64,000 nucleotides of DNA from Kytococcus aerolatus (GCF_900187395.1 NZ_FYEZ01000001.1:434001-498000), one strand, 5' to 3'; numbered from the stretch's first letter, positions 9,255-17,303 are shown. Made by a program: numbers and translations. Notes: generated by a model from the letters alone, not told the origin.

Positions 9255-9803
9255 TCAGACCGGCCGGTAGGCGGTGGCGGCCTCGGTCCACCGACGAGCC
9301 GATGGCAGGAAGAGCAAGGCAGTGGCCGCCAGCCCCACGCCGAGCATCGCCAGCGCCAGAGCCTGCAGGGCGGCGGAGTTCACGAGACCCGCGCCGGCCA
9401 CCCACCGGCCGAGCAGCAGGACCCCGACGACCCACAGACCCGCCAGGAATCCCCGGGCCATGGGCACCCGCTGGCGCACCATCAGCAGCGCGACCACCCA
9501 GCCCAGCCCACTGACCACGGCCAGCACGACGGAGGTCCCGTTGAGCATCCGGCGCAACTCCTCGCCGTCGTCAGGGAGGTCCCACCCACGCCCGCTCGCG
9601 GCCGTGCTGATCTCGGTCTCGTCGACGGCGGTGCTGGTGGCCTCGAGGTCGACCCACCACCCCTGCGTCGCGCCGAAGGCCCACAGGCCGCTCAGGAGCA
9701 ACCCGACGAGCAGCAGCGCCTGGGAAGCACGCACCGGCCCCGGCACTCGGTGCGCGGGCGACTGCTGCACCGGTCCCGACGGGGTCGCGGCGTGGGGGCT
9801 CAT
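9255..9803 (-). CDS. Four-helix membrane protein, unknown function
   Basis: A 182-residue protein from ATG 9803, with GAGGA eight to twelve bases upstream. A polar N-terminus is followed by a hydrophobic segment (ALLLVGLLLSGLWAFGAT), an extracytoplasmic Glu/Asp/Thr-rich loop of about 45 residues, then three more membrane segments (VVLAVVSGLGWVVALLMV, GFLAGLWVVGVLLLG, ALQALALAMLGVGLAATALL). The topology resembles small actinobacterial membrane proteins of the TIGR02234/Trp-biosynthesis-associated type, but no diagnostic residue lets me assign a family. It directly precedes nagA with a two-base gap. Confidence 0.7.
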   Translation of the reverse strand: MSPHAATPSGPVQQSPAHRVPGPVRASQALLLVGLLLSGLWAFGATQGWWVDLEATSTAVDETEISTAASGRGWDLPDDGEELRRMLNGTSVVLAVVSGLGWVVALLMVRQRVPMARGFLAGLWVVGVLLLGRWVAGAGLVNSAALQALALAMLGVGLAATALLFLPSARRWTEAATAYRPV

Positions 9804-9824
9804 GCCGGGATCCTCGCACGGAGA

Positions 9825-9860
9825 AGGGGCCCCCACCAGCACCTGCTGGCGAAGGCCCCT
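9825..9860 (-). terminator. Possible terminator after the 9889-10512 gene
   Basis: Outer arms AGGGGCC and GGCCCCT enclose an inner CCAGCA/TGCTGG stem just downstream of the membrane protein gene that ends at 9889. No T-run follows, so the call is tentative. Confidence 0.4.
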
Positions 9861-9888
9861 CGGGGCTCGGGCATGGCCCCCGCGCGGG

Positions 9889-10512
9889 TCAGCGCTGGCC
9901 GTAGAAGGCCTTGTTCTCCGGGCGCCACATGAACCACATGGCCCCCAGCGAGATGAGCAGGCCGAGGATGCTGAGGATCATGCTGAGGACGTTCCCGCCG
10001 GCACCGATGCCCATCCCCATCCCGACCAGGCCGAGGAGGGTGGAGAGGACCGACAGGACACCGAGGATCGTGCCGGTGATGCGGGCCCAGCTCATGCCCT
10101 TGCCGTTCGCCCAGGCGTGCAGCAGCCACAGCCCCACACCCACGAGGCCGAGGACGACCCCGAAGATCAGGCTTCCCATCAGGGTGGTGTCCACGAGGCT
10201 CTGGTCCACCACCTCGCCGCTGGCCTCGAGCTGCTCGCGCACCTGCTCCTCGATCTGTCCCTTCATGAGGAAGGGGACGATGAGGTTCAGCAGCCACAGG
10301 CCGGCGCCGGCGTACATGAGCTTCACGGCGGTGTCGACGGCCTTGGGGCGGGCGACCGGCTGACGGGCGCCGTAGGCGTCGTCGGTGCCCGGGGCAGGGG
10401 CGTAGCCGCCGTAGCTCGGCTGATCGCTCTGGTTCAGCTGGCCGCCGTAACCCGGCTGGCCGCCCTGGCCGGGCGGGGGCGGGTAGGCACCGGGGTTGGG
10501 GTTCTGGCTCAT
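9889..10512 (-). CDS. Pro/Gly-rich N-tail membrane protein, paralogue A
   Basis: A 207-residue protein with ribosome site GAAAGGA eight bases before ATG 10512. The first ~50 residues are a disordered, Pro/Gly/Tyr-rich cytoplasmic tail (AYPPPPGQGGQPGYGGQ). Four hydrophobic segments follow, with a conserved block LHAWANGKGMSWARITGTIL between segments two and three. The same block and the same layout occur in the next gene upstream (10576-11319), so the pair is a tandem duplication. A Glu/Val-rich loop (EEQVREQLEASGEVVDQSLV) sits outside or between segments one and two. Proteins of this kind are common in Micrococcales and are of unknown function. Confidence 0.8.
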   Translation of the reverse strand: MSQNPNPGAYPPPPGQGGQPGYGGQLNQSDQPSYGGYAPAPGTDDAYGARQPVARPKAVDTAVKLMYAGAGLWLLNLIVPFLMKGQIEEQVREQLEASGEVVDQSLVDTTLMGSLIFGVVLGLVGVGLWLLHAWANGKGMSWARITGTILGVLSVLSTLLGLVGMGMGIGAGGNVLSMILSILGLLISLGAMWFMWRPENKAFYGQR

Positions 10513-10575
10513 GGTGAGTCCTTTCTGGTTTCGGACAGGGTTCAGGGGGAAGGGAGAAGGGGCTCAGGAGGTCCG

Positions 10576-11319
10576 TCAGCGGCGTTGGAAGTACACCCGG
10601 TTGCTCGGGTTCCAGAGCAGGATGATCGTCACCAGCGCGATGAACCCGATGAGCATGGCCGTCAGGGACATGAGGATCGAGGCGAGGTCCCCGGCGAGCA
10701 GACCGAGGAAGGCCGGCAGGGTGGCGATGATCCACAGCACGCCGAGGATGGTGCCGGTGATGCGGGCCCACATGTGGCCCTTGCCGTTGGCCCAGGCGTG
10801 CAGCGCCCAGAGCGCGGCACAGACCACGAAGAAGAGCAGCAGACCGACGAAGATGGCGTTGGCGAGAGCCTCCAGGTCGCTGGTGGTGAAGTCGGCGCTG
10901 TCCTCCTGCGCGGACTCCAGGAAGCCCTCCACGAACTCCCCCCGGGCCAGCAGCCAGGTGAGGCCGTGCAGCAGCGAGGCGAGCGCGCCGGCCCACATGA
11001 GCTTCACCGCCAGGGAGAGCGGCTTCGGGCGGCTTCCGTCCCCTGCCGGACCGGGCTGGCCGTACTGCCCGTACTGCCCGTACTGGCCAGGCTGCCCGGA
11101 CGCAGCACCGGCACCGTGAGCCGGCTGCCCGTACTGCGGCGGGGCCCCGGGAGCGCCCTGACCGGCGTAGGGGCTCTGCACCCCGTACTGGGGCTGCCCG
11201 CCGTGGGCTCCCTGGTCGCCGTACGGGTGCTCACCCGCCGGCTGGGCGTATGGGTCGCGCCCGCCTCCGGGCCCCTGGCCGGGTGGGGGCGGGTAGCTGC
11301 CGGGCTGGGGGGTGCTCAT
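10576..11319 (-). CDS. Pro/Gln/Gly-rich N-tail membrane protein, paralogue B
   Basis: A 247-residue protein from ATG 11319, 63 bp upstream of paralogue A and on the same strand. Its ~95-residue N-tail is longer and contains a YGQ tripeptide repeat (QYGQYGQYGQPGP). Four membrane segments follow, with LHAWANGKGHMWARITGTIL matching the block in paralogue A almost exactly. The loop after the first segment is acidic (GFLESAQEDSADFTTSDLE). The low-complexity tail is likely cytoplasmic and disordered. The 216-bp region between this start and the divergent MauE gene must hold its promoter, but I see no convincing hexamers. Confidence 0.8.
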   Translation of the reverse strand: MSTPQPGSYPPPPGQGPGGGRDPYAQPAGEHPYGDQGAHGGQPQYGVQSPYAGQGAPGAPPQYGQPAHGAGAASGQPGQYGQYGQYGQPGPAGDGSRPKPLSLAVKLMWAGALASLLHGLTWLLARGEFVEGFLESAQEDSADFTTSDLEALANAIFVGLLLFFVVCAALWALHAWANGKGHMWARITGTILGVLWIIATLPAFLGLLAGDLASILMSLTAMLIGFIALVTIILLWNPSNRVYFQRR

Positions 11320-11535
11320 GGGGAAAGTGGCTCCTCGGGGGTGGGTTGTCGTGCGGCGCAGGGCGCCTCCACCCCGCACTGTGCCAGTGCGAGCGCGCAC
11401 ACCCCCGCTTTTCTGCACCGCAGGTCGCCGATCTCCGCCCCCGGAAGGACACCCCCTGTCTCCGGCGGAACTCCGGTCGTACGCACCTGGTGAGCGTGGG
11501 AGATCCCAGCCGGTGCCGGGTGGGATGATCTGCAC

Positions 11536-12615
11536 ATGGATTCTGCGACCCTCCCCACCGCCGCGGCAGGTGCGGCCCTCCTGCTGGCTCTCGTCTACGG
11601 CACGAGCGGGGTCGCGAAGGTGCTCGACGGGGAGAGCACGCGCAGCGCCTTCCGCGAGCTGCGCCTGCCCCGCTGGCTGAGCGAGTCCTTCGCGCCCCGG
11701 CTGCTCGGCCCGGCGGAGATCCTGCTCGCCGTGCTGCTGTTGGTGCTGCCGCACCCGTGGTTCTGGCTGCCGGCGGTGGCGGCCCTGGGGCTGGGGATCG
11801 TCTACACGGTGCTCATCGTGCGGGCGCTGGGCTTCGATGTGCCGGTGACCTGCGGCTGCTTCGGCAGGCTGGGCCAGGGCACGGTCACCCGCACCACGGT
11901 CGTGCGCAATCTCCTCCTGGTCGTCCTGGGTGCCGTGGCGGTGGCCGACGCGGCGACCGGCGGCAGCGTCCTCGCCCGCCTGGGAGACACGGGCACCTGG
12001 TGGTGGCTGCTCGTCGTGCTGGCTGCGGTGGCGCTGACCCGCCTCATCGGGAGTGGCGAGGACGAGTCGGCACCGGAAGGGGGCGGCGCGGCGAGCCGCG
12101 AGGTCCCCGACGAGGAGCTGGAGGACTACCTGCGGCTGCCGGTCCCCTTCGCCGAGGTGACCGGTGCCGACGGGCCGGTCCAGGTCCGGGACCTGGCCGC
12201 CGGGCGCGCCTGGCTGATGCTGTGGGTGTCGCTGGGGTGCGGCAGCTGCGTCCCGGCGATCGAGCGGGCCGGACGGTTCGCCCGGGAGCATCCGGAGATC
12301 GGGGTCATGCTCGTGGCCACCACCCCGACGGCGCAGGACGACGAGCGCATCCCGGAGGGGTGCGAGCTCGCCTGGGACGAGCACGGCCAGTTCCGGACGA
12401 TGTTCCAGGTCCACCGCTCCCCGAGCGCGGTGCTGCTCGGCGCCGACCAGCTGCTGGCCGGCGGCCCGGTGGCCGGGGCGCCGACGGCGGTGTCGTTCAT
12501 CGACGACATCGAGGCCGAGCTGGCATCGGTGGAGGGTCAGGCGCGTCCGCCGGTGCCGCCGGTGAGCTCCCCGGGCAGCAGCATGGGCTTCACCTCCCGG
12601 CCGACCGGCGCCTGA
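11536..12615 (+). CDS. MauE/DoxX-like membrane domain fused to thioredoxin-like domain
   Basis: A 359-residue protein. The N-terminal ~165 residues contain four membrane segments and the motif VTCGCFGRLGQG, which is the conserved Cys pair of the MauE family (partners of thiol redox proteins in methylamine dehydrogenase maturation and similar electron relays). The C-terminal domain, about residues 195-325, is thioredoxin/AhpC-like: AWLMLWVSLGCGSCVPAIER carries a Cys-x-x-Cys (near residue 235) at the position of the thioredoxin active site, and later parts read like a peroxiredoxin-type fold (CELAWDEHGQFRTMFQV, SPSAVLLGADQ). The fusion suggests membrane-to-thiol electron transfer outside the cytoplasm, but substrate is unknown. 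MauE genes proper are absent. Confidence 0.8.
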   Translation: MDSATLPTAAAGAALLLALVYGTSGVAKVLDGESTRSAFRELRLPRWLSESFAPRLLGPAEILLAVLLLVLPHPWFWLPAVAALGLGIVYTVLIVRALGFDVPVTCGCFGRLGQGTVTRTTVVRNLLLVVLGAVAVADAATGGSVLARLGDTGTWWWLLVVLAAVALTRLIGSGEDESAPEGGGAASREVPDEELEDYLRLPVPFAEVTGADGPVQVRDLAAGRAWLMLWVSLGCGSCVPAIERAGRFAREHPEIGVMLVATTPTAQDDERIPEGCELAWDEHGQFRTMFQVHRSPSAVLLGADQLLAGGPVAGAPTAVSFIDDIEAELASVEGQARPPVPPVSSPGSSMGFTSRPTGA

Positions 12616-12676
12616 GAGCGGTACCGTCCTCCCACAGGGCACGCCCGGTGCCCACACAACCTGAGGAGGGATGCCG

Positions 12677-13597
12677 ATGAAGCTGTTCGGCAAGATTCTG
12701 ACCGCACTGGGGGTCCTGTCACTGATCCTCGGCATCATCGGCGCCGTCCTGGCCGGCATGCGGGGGAACGACCTCGCGGATGCTCTGAACGCCGCGCAGC
12801 CGCTCCCGGCCACCGTGGAGATGGAGGAGGGCGAGACCCGGATGGTGGTCGGCGACTCGGCCGACGCGACGTGCACCGTGAGCCCCGAGGGCGCCACCTT
12901 CACCGCCCCCCCGTCGGGGACCAGCGGTTCCGCCGGCGAGGAGACCATCGTCGGTGTCGTGCAGGCCGAGTCCGCAGGCAGCTACGCGGTGACCTGTGAC
13001 GGGTCTGGCATGGAGATCACCGGTCCCGCCTCCCTCGGCGACATGATCGCCATCGGCCTGGGTGCCCTGGGTGCCATCCTGCTGATCCCGCTCGGCCTGC
13101 TGCTGCTGGTCGTCGGTGGTCTGCTGTGGTTCTTCGGCCGCCGCAAGAAGAACCAGGCCCAGACCAGCTACACCTCGGGCACCTACCAGGACCAGTTCTC
13201 CCGCTCGGCCCCGTACACCCAGGGTGGCGCCGTGCCGCCGGCCCCGGGTCAGTACGACCAGGGCCAGCCGGGCTACGGCCAGCAGACCTACGGTCAGCCG
13301 GCCGCCCCGCAGTACGGCCAGTCGACGCCGGAGCAGACCGCTCCCCCGGCCCCGGGCCAGTACGGCCAGACCGAGGGTGGCTCGTCCTCCTACGGCCAGG
13401 CCCCGTACGGTCAGACCGAGGGTGGCTCCTCCCCGTACGGCCAGCCGGACGCCGGCCAGCAGGGCCCGTCCTTCAACGAGTCCAGCGGCCAGGTCCACGG
13501 TGCCCAGCGCTGGGACGCCGACGACCTCGGCGACCGTCGTGACGACGGCCCGACCGGTGGCGGCCAGACCCCGCCGCCGCCCCCGCCCAGCGCCTGA
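12677..13597 (+). CDS. Two-helix membrane protein with YGQ-rich C-tail
   Basis: A 306-residue protein. ATG 12677 is chosen over ATG 12671 because GAGGAGG sits at the right distance from it. It opens with [13 protein letters not shown] and a first membrane helix, then a ~95-residue extracytoplasmic domain with two Cys (DATCTVSPEG, SYAVTCDGSG) likely forming a disulfide, then a second helix (LLIPLGLLLLVVGGLLWFFG). The remaining ~150 residues are a low-complexity cytoplasmic tail of repeated YGQ/QYGQ/TEGGSS units ending in a run of prolines. A clear paralogue lies at 25811-26545. Function unknown; the layout suggests a surface sensor or scaffold. Confidence 0.8.
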   Translation: MKLFGKILTALGVLSLILGIIGAVLAGMRGNDLADALNAAQPLPATVEMEEGETRMVVGDSADATCTVSPEGATFTAPPSGTSGSAGEETIVGVVQAESAGSYAVTCDGSGMEITGPASLGDMIAIGLGALGAILLIPLGLLLLVVGGLLWFFGRRKKNQAQTSYTSGTYQDQFSRSAPYTQGGAVPPAPGQYDQGQPGYGQQTYGQPAAPQYGQSTPEQTAPPAPGQYGQTEGGSSSYGQAPYGQTEGGSSPYGQPDAGQQGPSFNESSGQVHGAQRWDADDLGDRRDDGPTGGGQTPPPPPPSA

Positions 13598-13619
13598 TCA
13601 CCCGCTGATCCGCGCCTGA

Positions 13620-13676
13620 CGCGCATGAACCGGCCCGCCACGGAAGAGCCTTCCGTGGCGGGCCGGTTCATGCGCG
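13620..13676. terminator. Strong bidirectional terminator, 27-bp perfect stem
   Basis: Arms 13620-13646 and 13650-13676 are exact reverse complements around the three-base loop AGC. The hairpin sits between the convergent membrane-protein gene and metQ. Confidence 0.85.
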
Positions 13677-13687
13677 GGGCGCCCCGG

Positions 13688-14506
13688 TCACCTCGCGGCG
13701 ATGACCGCGCCGTCGTACTGCTCGTCGATGAACTGCTCGGTCTCCTGCGACTGCAGCGCCTCGAGGAGCTTCGTGAGGTGCTCGTCGTCCTTGCGGTCGG
13801 CGGTGGTCACGAGCAGGTTGGCGTAGGGGTTGTCCTGGGCGTCCTCGACGGCCAGGGCGTCGTCCTTCGGGGAGAGGTCCGCCTCGATCGCGTAGTTGCC
13901 GTTGACCACCGCGGCGTCGACGTCCCCGAGGGAGCGGGGCAGCTGGGCGGCCTCGAGCTCGGTGATCTCCGGCCCGGAGGTGACGTCGTCGACGGTCGGG
14001 GCCTTGTCGCCGGTGTCGGCGAGCTCCAGGATCCCGTGGTCGGCGAGCAGCTGGAGGGCCCGGCCACCGTTGGAGGGGTCGTTGGGGATGGCGATCTCGC
14101 TGTCCTCGCCCAGGGCGTCGGGGGCATCGACCTGCTCCGAGTACAGGCCGAGCGGCTCCAGGTGGACCGGGCCGAGGGCCTCGAAGTCGTACCCGCGGGC
14201 CTGCACCTGCTCGTCGAGGTACGGCTGGTGCTGGAAGTAGTTGGCGTCCAGGTCCCCGGCCTCCAGCGCCTCGTTGGGCTGGATGTAGTCGGTGAACTCG
14301 ACGATCTCCACGGAGTAGCCGGCGTCCTCCGGCAGGCTGTCGGCGACCTCCTGGAGGATCTCGCCGTGTGGCACCGGGCTCACCCCGATGCGCAGGGTGG
14401 GGTTCTCTCCCCCACCGGCCTGCTCGTCCCCGCCACAGGCGGAGAGGCCGAGAGCGAGGGTGGCGGTGAGGGCCAGGGCGGTGCGGCGGGTCAGGGTGCG
14501 GTGCAT
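13688..14506 (-). CDS. metQ: Methionine ABC transporter substrate-binding lipoprotein, copy 1
   Basis: A 272-residue MetQ/NlpA family lipoprotein. Signal sequence ALALTATLALGLSAC ends in the lipobox LSAC, so the mature protein is anchored outside the membrane. Family motifs are VEIVEFTDYIQPNEAL, DANYFQHQPYLDEQ, IAIPNDPSNGGRAL, AAQLPRSLGDVDAAVVNGNYA and the C-terminal EQFIDEQYDGAV. It is the last gene of metN-metI-metQ-metQ, 64 bp after the second copy. Presence of a SAM riboswitch upstream of the operon supports methionine as substrate. Confidence 0.93.
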   Translation of the reverse strand: MHRTLTRRTALALTATLALGLSACGGDEQAGGGENPTLRIGVSPVPHGEILQEVADSLPEDAGYSVEIVEFTDYIQPNEALEAGDLDANYFQHQPYLDEQVQARGYDFEALGPVHLEPLGLYSEQVDAPDALGEDSEIAIPNDPSNGGRALQLLADHGILELADTGDKAPTVDDVTSGPEITELEAAQLPRSLGDVDAAVVNGNYAIEADLSPKDDALAVEDAQDNPYANLLVTTADRKDDEHLTKLLEALQSQETEQFIDEQYDGAVIAAR

Positions 14507-14570
14507 GGTGGGCTCCTTCGGTCAGGTGGTGGAGAGCTGTCGACGGGGGTGGGGACGGGGCACGGGCGGG

Positions 14571-15383
14571 TCAGAGCTGCACGACGACGCCCTTCCAGGT
14601 GTCCTGGATGAACTGGCCGACCTCGCGGCTTCCGAGCACCTCGACCAGTGCGGTGACCCGGGGGTCCTCGACGAGCTCGGGGCGGGTGACCACGTTGATG
14701 GCGAACCGCTCGTCGGCCGGGTCCTCGGTGACCAGGGCCGTCCGCGGGTCGAGCTCCGCCTGGACCGCGAAGTTCCCCGGGATGGCGGCGAGGGCGGTGT
14801 CCCCGAGCGATCGCGGGAGCTGGGCGGCCTCCAGCGGGACGATGTCCAGCTCGTGGGGGTTCTCGATGACGTCCTCCGGGAGCGGCGTCTCGACGCCCTC
14901 TGCGAGGGTGATGATCCCCTGTTCCTCGAGGAGCCACAGACCACGGGCACCGTTGGCGGGGTCGTTGGGCACCGCCACCCGGGTCCGCCGCGGCAGGTCG
15001 GCGAGGTCGGTGATGGACTCGGAGTAGATCCCCATCGGCTGGTTCGTGACCGGGGCCACGATGTCGAACGCGTACCCGGCCTCCTCCTCCTGGGCCGCGA
15101 GGAAGAGTCGGTGCTGGTAGTAGTTGGCATCGATCGAGCCCTCGTCGAGGGCGACGTTGGGCTGCACGTAGTCGGTGAACTCGACGACCTCGAGCTCGAA
15201 ACCGTGCTCGGCGTCCAGTCCCCGGTCGTGGATCCAGGTGAGGATCTCGGCGTGGGGCACCGGGGTGGTGCCGACTCGCAGGGGACCGGTGGTCGATGTC
15301 GCCCCTGCTCCTCCACAGGCGCTGAGGGCGGGGAGGGTGAGCGTTCCGAGGCCGAGGGCGAGGGCGTGGCGGCGGGTGATCAT
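14571..15383 (-). CDS. metQ: Methionine ABC transporter substrate-binding lipoprotein, copy 2
   Basis: A 270-residue paralogue of the adjacent MetQ. Signal and lipobox are ALGLGTLTLPALSAC. It shares VEFTDYVQPNVALDEG, DANYYQHRLFL, VAVPNDPANGARGLWLL, AAQLPRSLGDTALAAIPGNFA and QFIQDTWKGVV with copy 1, but the two differ enough that they may bind different ligands (L-Met, D-Met or Met sulfoxide are known ligands in the family). It begins 15 bp after metI, in the same operon. Confidence 0.92.
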   Translation of the reverse strand: MITRRHALALGLGTLTLPALSACGGAGATSTTGPLRVGTTPVPHAEILTWIHDRGLDAEHGFELEVVEFTDYVQPNVALDEGSIDANYYQHRLFLAAQEEEAGYAFDIVAPVTNQPMGIYSESITDLADLPRRTRVAVPNDPANGARGLWLLEEQGIITLAEGVETPLPEDVIENPHELDIVPLEAAQLPRSLGDTALAAIPGNFAVQAELDPRTALVTEDPADERFAINVVTRPELVEDPRVTALVEVLGSREVGQFIQDTWKGVVVQL

Positions 15384-15398
15384 GGCGTTCTCCTGGGA

Positions 15399-16052
15399 TC
15401 AGTGGCGGGCGGCGCGGGCGAGGAGGTCGCCGAGGAACTGCACGGCGATCACCAGTCCCATGAGGATCGCGACGCACCAGAGGGTGACGGTGAGGTCGAA
15501 GGCCTGGTAGCCCTTGCGGATGGCCAGGTCACCCAGACCCCCGCCACCGACGGCTCCGGCCATGGCCGAGTAGCCGATGAGGGCCACGACCATCACGGTG
15601 GTCGCGGAGATCAGTCCGGGCAGGGCCTCCGGGAGGAGGACCGAGCGAATGACCTGGGCGCGGGTGGCTCCCATCGAGCTGACGGCCTCCACCTTGCCGG
15701 GGTCGACCTCGTGCAGCGCGGTCTCGACGAGGCGGGCCAGGAAGGGGATCGCGCCGACGGTGAGCGGGACGACCGCGGCCTCCGGCCCGATGGTGGTGCC
15801 GGCCACGGCCTTGGTGAGCGGGCCGATGAGCACGAGCAGGATGATGAACGGGATGGAGCGGCCGGCGTTGACCAGGGCGCCGACGACGCCGCTGACCCAC
15901 CGGTTGGGCAGGAGGCCGCCGGGGGCGGTGATGACCAGGAGGACGCCCAGCGGGACGCCGAGCAGGACGGCGACGGCCGAGGAGATCCCGACCATGTAGA
16001 GGGTGTCGAGGGTGCCCTCGACGAGTGCGTCGGTGAGTCGTTCGCGGGTCAT
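15399..16052 (-). CDS. metI: Methionine ABC transporter permease
   Basis: A 217-residue integral membrane permease with five or so hydrophobic segments. VEGTLDTLYMVGISSAVAVL and the EAA-loop region (AEVAL-type) VDPGKVEAVSSMGATRAQVI, followed by LPEALPGLISATTVMVVAL and SAMAGAVGGGGLGDLAIRKG, are typical MetI motifs. Its ATG overlaps the metN stop in ATGA, so translation is coupled. Confidence 0.95.
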   Translation of the reverse strand: MTRERLTDALVEGTLDTLYMVGISSAVAVLLGVPLGVLLVITAPGGLLPNRWVSGVVGALVNAGRSIPFIILLVLIGPLTKAVAGTTIGPEAAVVPLTVGAIPFLARLVETALHEVDPGKVEAVSSMGATRAQVIRSVLLPEALPGLISATTVMVVALIGYSAMAGAVGGGGLGDLAIRKGYQAFDLTVTLWCVAILMGLVIAVQFLGDLLARAARH

Positions 16053-16987
16053 GCGCGGGCCCCCTGTCGGATGGCGAGGTCGATGGTGCCGACGCGGGCA
16101 CCCTGGATGTTCTCCACGCGGGCCGCGAGGACCTCGGCGTGGTGGCCGGTGGCCGCGAGCTCGGCCAGCACGGTGGAGAGCTCCTCCCGGGCGAGGTCGA
16201 CCGTGCGGACCGTGGCATCCGTCGGGAGGTCGGCGGCCTCCACCGGGCGGACCGGGCGGGGCACGAGGGTCTGGGCGAGACGGTGGCCGGGGCTGACGAC
16301 CTGCGCCAGCGGGCCGGTCTCCACGACGCGCCCCTCGGCCAGGAGGGTGGCGGTGTCCGCGGCCCGGGTGATGACGTCCATCTCGTGGGTGATGAGCACG
16401 GTGGTGAGGCCGAGGTCGTCGGTGAGCTCGCGCAGCAGGTCCAGGACGCTGGCGGTGGTCGCGGGGTCGAGGGCGCTGGTGGCCTCGTCACAGAGCAGGA
16501 CCGTCGGGTCGGTCACCAGGGCACGGGCGATGGCGACGCGCTGCTTCTGGCCCCCGGAGAGCTGGCGGGGGTGCGCCGCGGCGCGCTGGCCGAGCCCCAC
16601 CCGCTCGAGCAGCGCCCCGGCACGCTCCCGACACTCGGCGCGGCCCACCCCGGCGAGCTCGAGCGGGAGGGCGACGTTCTCCAGGGCGGTGCGGGAGTCC
16701 AGCAGGTTGAAGTGCTGAAAGATCATGCCGATGCTGCGGCGAGCGGCGCGCACCTCGCGGGCACTCAGGGCGGTGAGCTCCTGGCCGCCGACGACGACGC
16801 GGCCGGTGGTGGGGCGCTCCAGGAGGTTGAGAAGGCGCACCAGGGTGGACTTGCCGGACCCGCTGGGGCCGACGACGCCGTGGAGCAGTCCACGGTCGAG
16901 CTCGAGGTCGACCTCGGTGAGCGCCTGGACGGGCTCGCTCCCCCGGCGTCCGGGGTAGGTCTTGGAGACGTTCTCCAGGGTGATCAA
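16049..16987 (-). CDS. metN: Methionine ABC transporter ATP-binding protein
   Basis: A 312-residue ABC ATPase. Walker A GPSGSGKST, Q-loop IFQHFNLLDSRT, signature LSGGQKQRV and Walker B LLCDEATSALDP are all present; residues ~240-312 form the C-terminal NIL/ACT-like regulatory domain that binds methionine and causes trans-inhibition in this family. The start appears to be TTG 16987 with GGAG six bases upstream; ITLENVSKTYPG follows directly. It is the first gene of the operon and lies downstream of a SAM-I riboswitch, leader ORF and hairpins. Confidence 0.95.
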   Translation of the reverse strand: MITLENVSKTYPGRRGSEPVQALTEVDLELDRGLLHGVVGPSGSGKSTLVRLLNLLERPTTGRVVVGGQELTALSAREVRAARRSIGMIFQHFNLLDSRTALENVALPLELAGVGRAECRERAGALLERVGLGQRAAAHPRQLSGGQKQRVAIARALVTDPTVLLCDEATSALDPATTASVLDLLRELTDDLGLTTVLITHEMDVITRAADTATLLAEGRVVETGPLAQVVSPGHRLAQTLVPRPVRPVEAADLPTDATVRTVDLAREELSTVLAELAATGHHAEVLAARVENIQGARVGTIDLAIRQGARA

Positions 16988-17022
16988 CGGAAACTCCTGC
17001 GGGACGGGAAGAAGGGTCGACG

Positions 17023-17043
17023 AAAAGACCCCCGAAAGGGCCT
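17023..17043 (-). terminator. Candidate attenuator hairpin before metN
   Basis: On the minus strand AGGCCC pairs with GGGTCT (one G-T pair) around TTTCGG and is followed by TTTT. It lies between the riboswitch/leader ORF and metN and could be the expression platform; a second candidate hairpin with a downstream CCCCCTTTTT lies at about 17053-17105. Confidence 0.5.
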
Positions 17044-17170
17044 GCTCACGACAGAAAAAGGGGGCGGAGAATGACCGGTTCCCGGGAGCCGACAGGGCTC
17101 ACCGGTGCGTCCGGGGTCTCCGGGGGTGGGTTCTGAGGGCCTGACCCGTCACCACGAGGGTGTACGAGGC

Positions 17171-17200
17171 TCAGGACCTCTGGTGCATGTGCATTCGCAT
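17171..17200 (-). CDS. Short Met-rich leader ORF (MRMHMHQRS) in the met operon leader
   Basis: Nine codons and a TGA stop, of which three are Met and two are His. It has a good ribosome site, GGAGG, four bases before the ATG. This site abuts the 3' strand of riboswitch helix P1 (GATGGAGG), so ligand binding may control access to it. The size, Met content and position suggest a leader peptide whose translation reports methionine or initiator supply. No coding function of its own is expected. Confidence 0.55.
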   Translation of the reverse strand: MRMHMHQRS

Positions 17201-17202
17201 GG

Positions 17203-17298
17203 TTCCTCCATCGCTTCTGGCGTGAGCACCCTCGCCCGTGCAGGGGGGTTGCTGCGGTTTCAAAGAGCCAGATCTCTCCACCGCTCTGGATGTCGTGG
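17203..17298 (-). ncRNA. SAM-I (S-box) riboswitch
   Basis: Read on the minus strand, the region shows the S-box order: CATCCAGAGCGGTGGAGAGA (P1 and kink-turn), GGCTCTTTGAAACC, GCAGCAACC, a variable P3 hairpin, AGGGTGCTCACGCC and the closing AGAAGCGATGG that pairs with the start of P1 (CATC with GATG). SAM binding is known to stabilise P1 and repress downstream genes. It is placed directly upstream of the metNIQQ operon, so high SAM would switch off methionine import. Confidence 0.9.
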
Positions 17299-17303
17299 CC
17301 GCA

